This document shows positions 41,207-41,226 of a stretch of 41,226 nt of DNA, piece by piece (position 1 is the stretch's first letter; the number at the start of each line of letters is the position of its first letter). The stretch is from assembly GCF_004296405.1 (NCBI RefSeq), contig NZ_PSRR01000034.1:1-41226 (forward strand), written 5' to 3'. The notes beneath the pieces were generated by a model. It did not search any database and was not told the origin of the DNA. It saw only the letters and a list, made by a program, of their open reading frames with translations. Source of the stretch: Bradyrhizobium sp. Leo170 (GTDB lineage Bacteria; Pseudomonadota; Alphaproteobacteria; Rhizobiales; Xanthobacteraceae). Position numbers and translations under genes: made by a program.

Positions 41207-41226
41207 GATGGTGTTACGGCTTATTT

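Noticed and set aside
1..41226. tRNA, rRNA or other standard RNA genes
   Set aside because: No cloverleaf or conserved rRNA segment was recognised by eye in the intergenic regions.

Overview
The window looks like chromosomal DNA of a Bradyrhizobium or Rhodopseudomonas-type alphaproteobacterium. The basis is the high GC content, the density of ABC uptake operons, and several intergenic palindromic repeats that I recall from Bradyrhizobium genomes; that last point is memory and was not searched. I see no tRNA, rRNA, CRISPR array, insertion sequence or phage gene.

Layout. 1-2.1 kb: a GNAT acetyltransferase and a DUF1127 protein, divergent from a GcvA-like LysR regulator. 2.2-6.9 kb: an MHS-type MFS transporter, a minus-strand operon of two amidohydrolases plus a Rieske protein, and a CinA C-terminal-type amidohydrolase. 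7.1-10.1 kb: a PrtD/HlyD-type I secretion pair with no outer-membrane partner or substrate beside it. 10.4-19.5 kb: a peptide-type ABC uptake operon with an amidase and its small DUF4089 (AtzG-like) partner between the two ATPase genes, and two paralogous solute-binding proteins transcribed divergently. Each binding-protein gene has a good sigma-54 -24/-12 promoter, which suggests nitrogen-controlled scavenging of an amide or peptide nitrogen source.

19.6-28.8 kb is the most unusual part. A CHASE2 class III adenylate cyclase follows, on the same strand, a 1837-residue protein with a FecR-like module, a seven-repeat beta-propeller, cadherin/CSPG-like, nidogen-like and VCBS/cadherin modules, and a C-terminal RTX type I secretion region. 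Divergent from it is an exported transglutaminase-like cysteine protease of the LapG family with an intact Cys-His-Asp triad. Together with the secretion pair 11 kb away, these genes could form a protease-regulated surface adhesin coupled to cAMP signalling. That link is inference.

28.9-36 kb: a complete branched-chain-amino-acid-type (Liv) ABC operon containing an AMP-forming acyl-CoA ligase. 36.2-38.5 kb: an ABC exporter pair. 38.6-40.9 kb: a metallo-beta-lactamase-fold protein with a degenerate metal motif, and an M29 aminopeptidase. The right edge carries a long perfect-stem hairpin upstream of a small ORF with a strong ribosome binding site.

Ten intergenic palindromic repeats of about six families occur. 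All five convergent gene junctions in the window hold one, and none of the five divergent promoter regions does. Two repeats run into coding sequence and supply the C-terminal codons of the gene.
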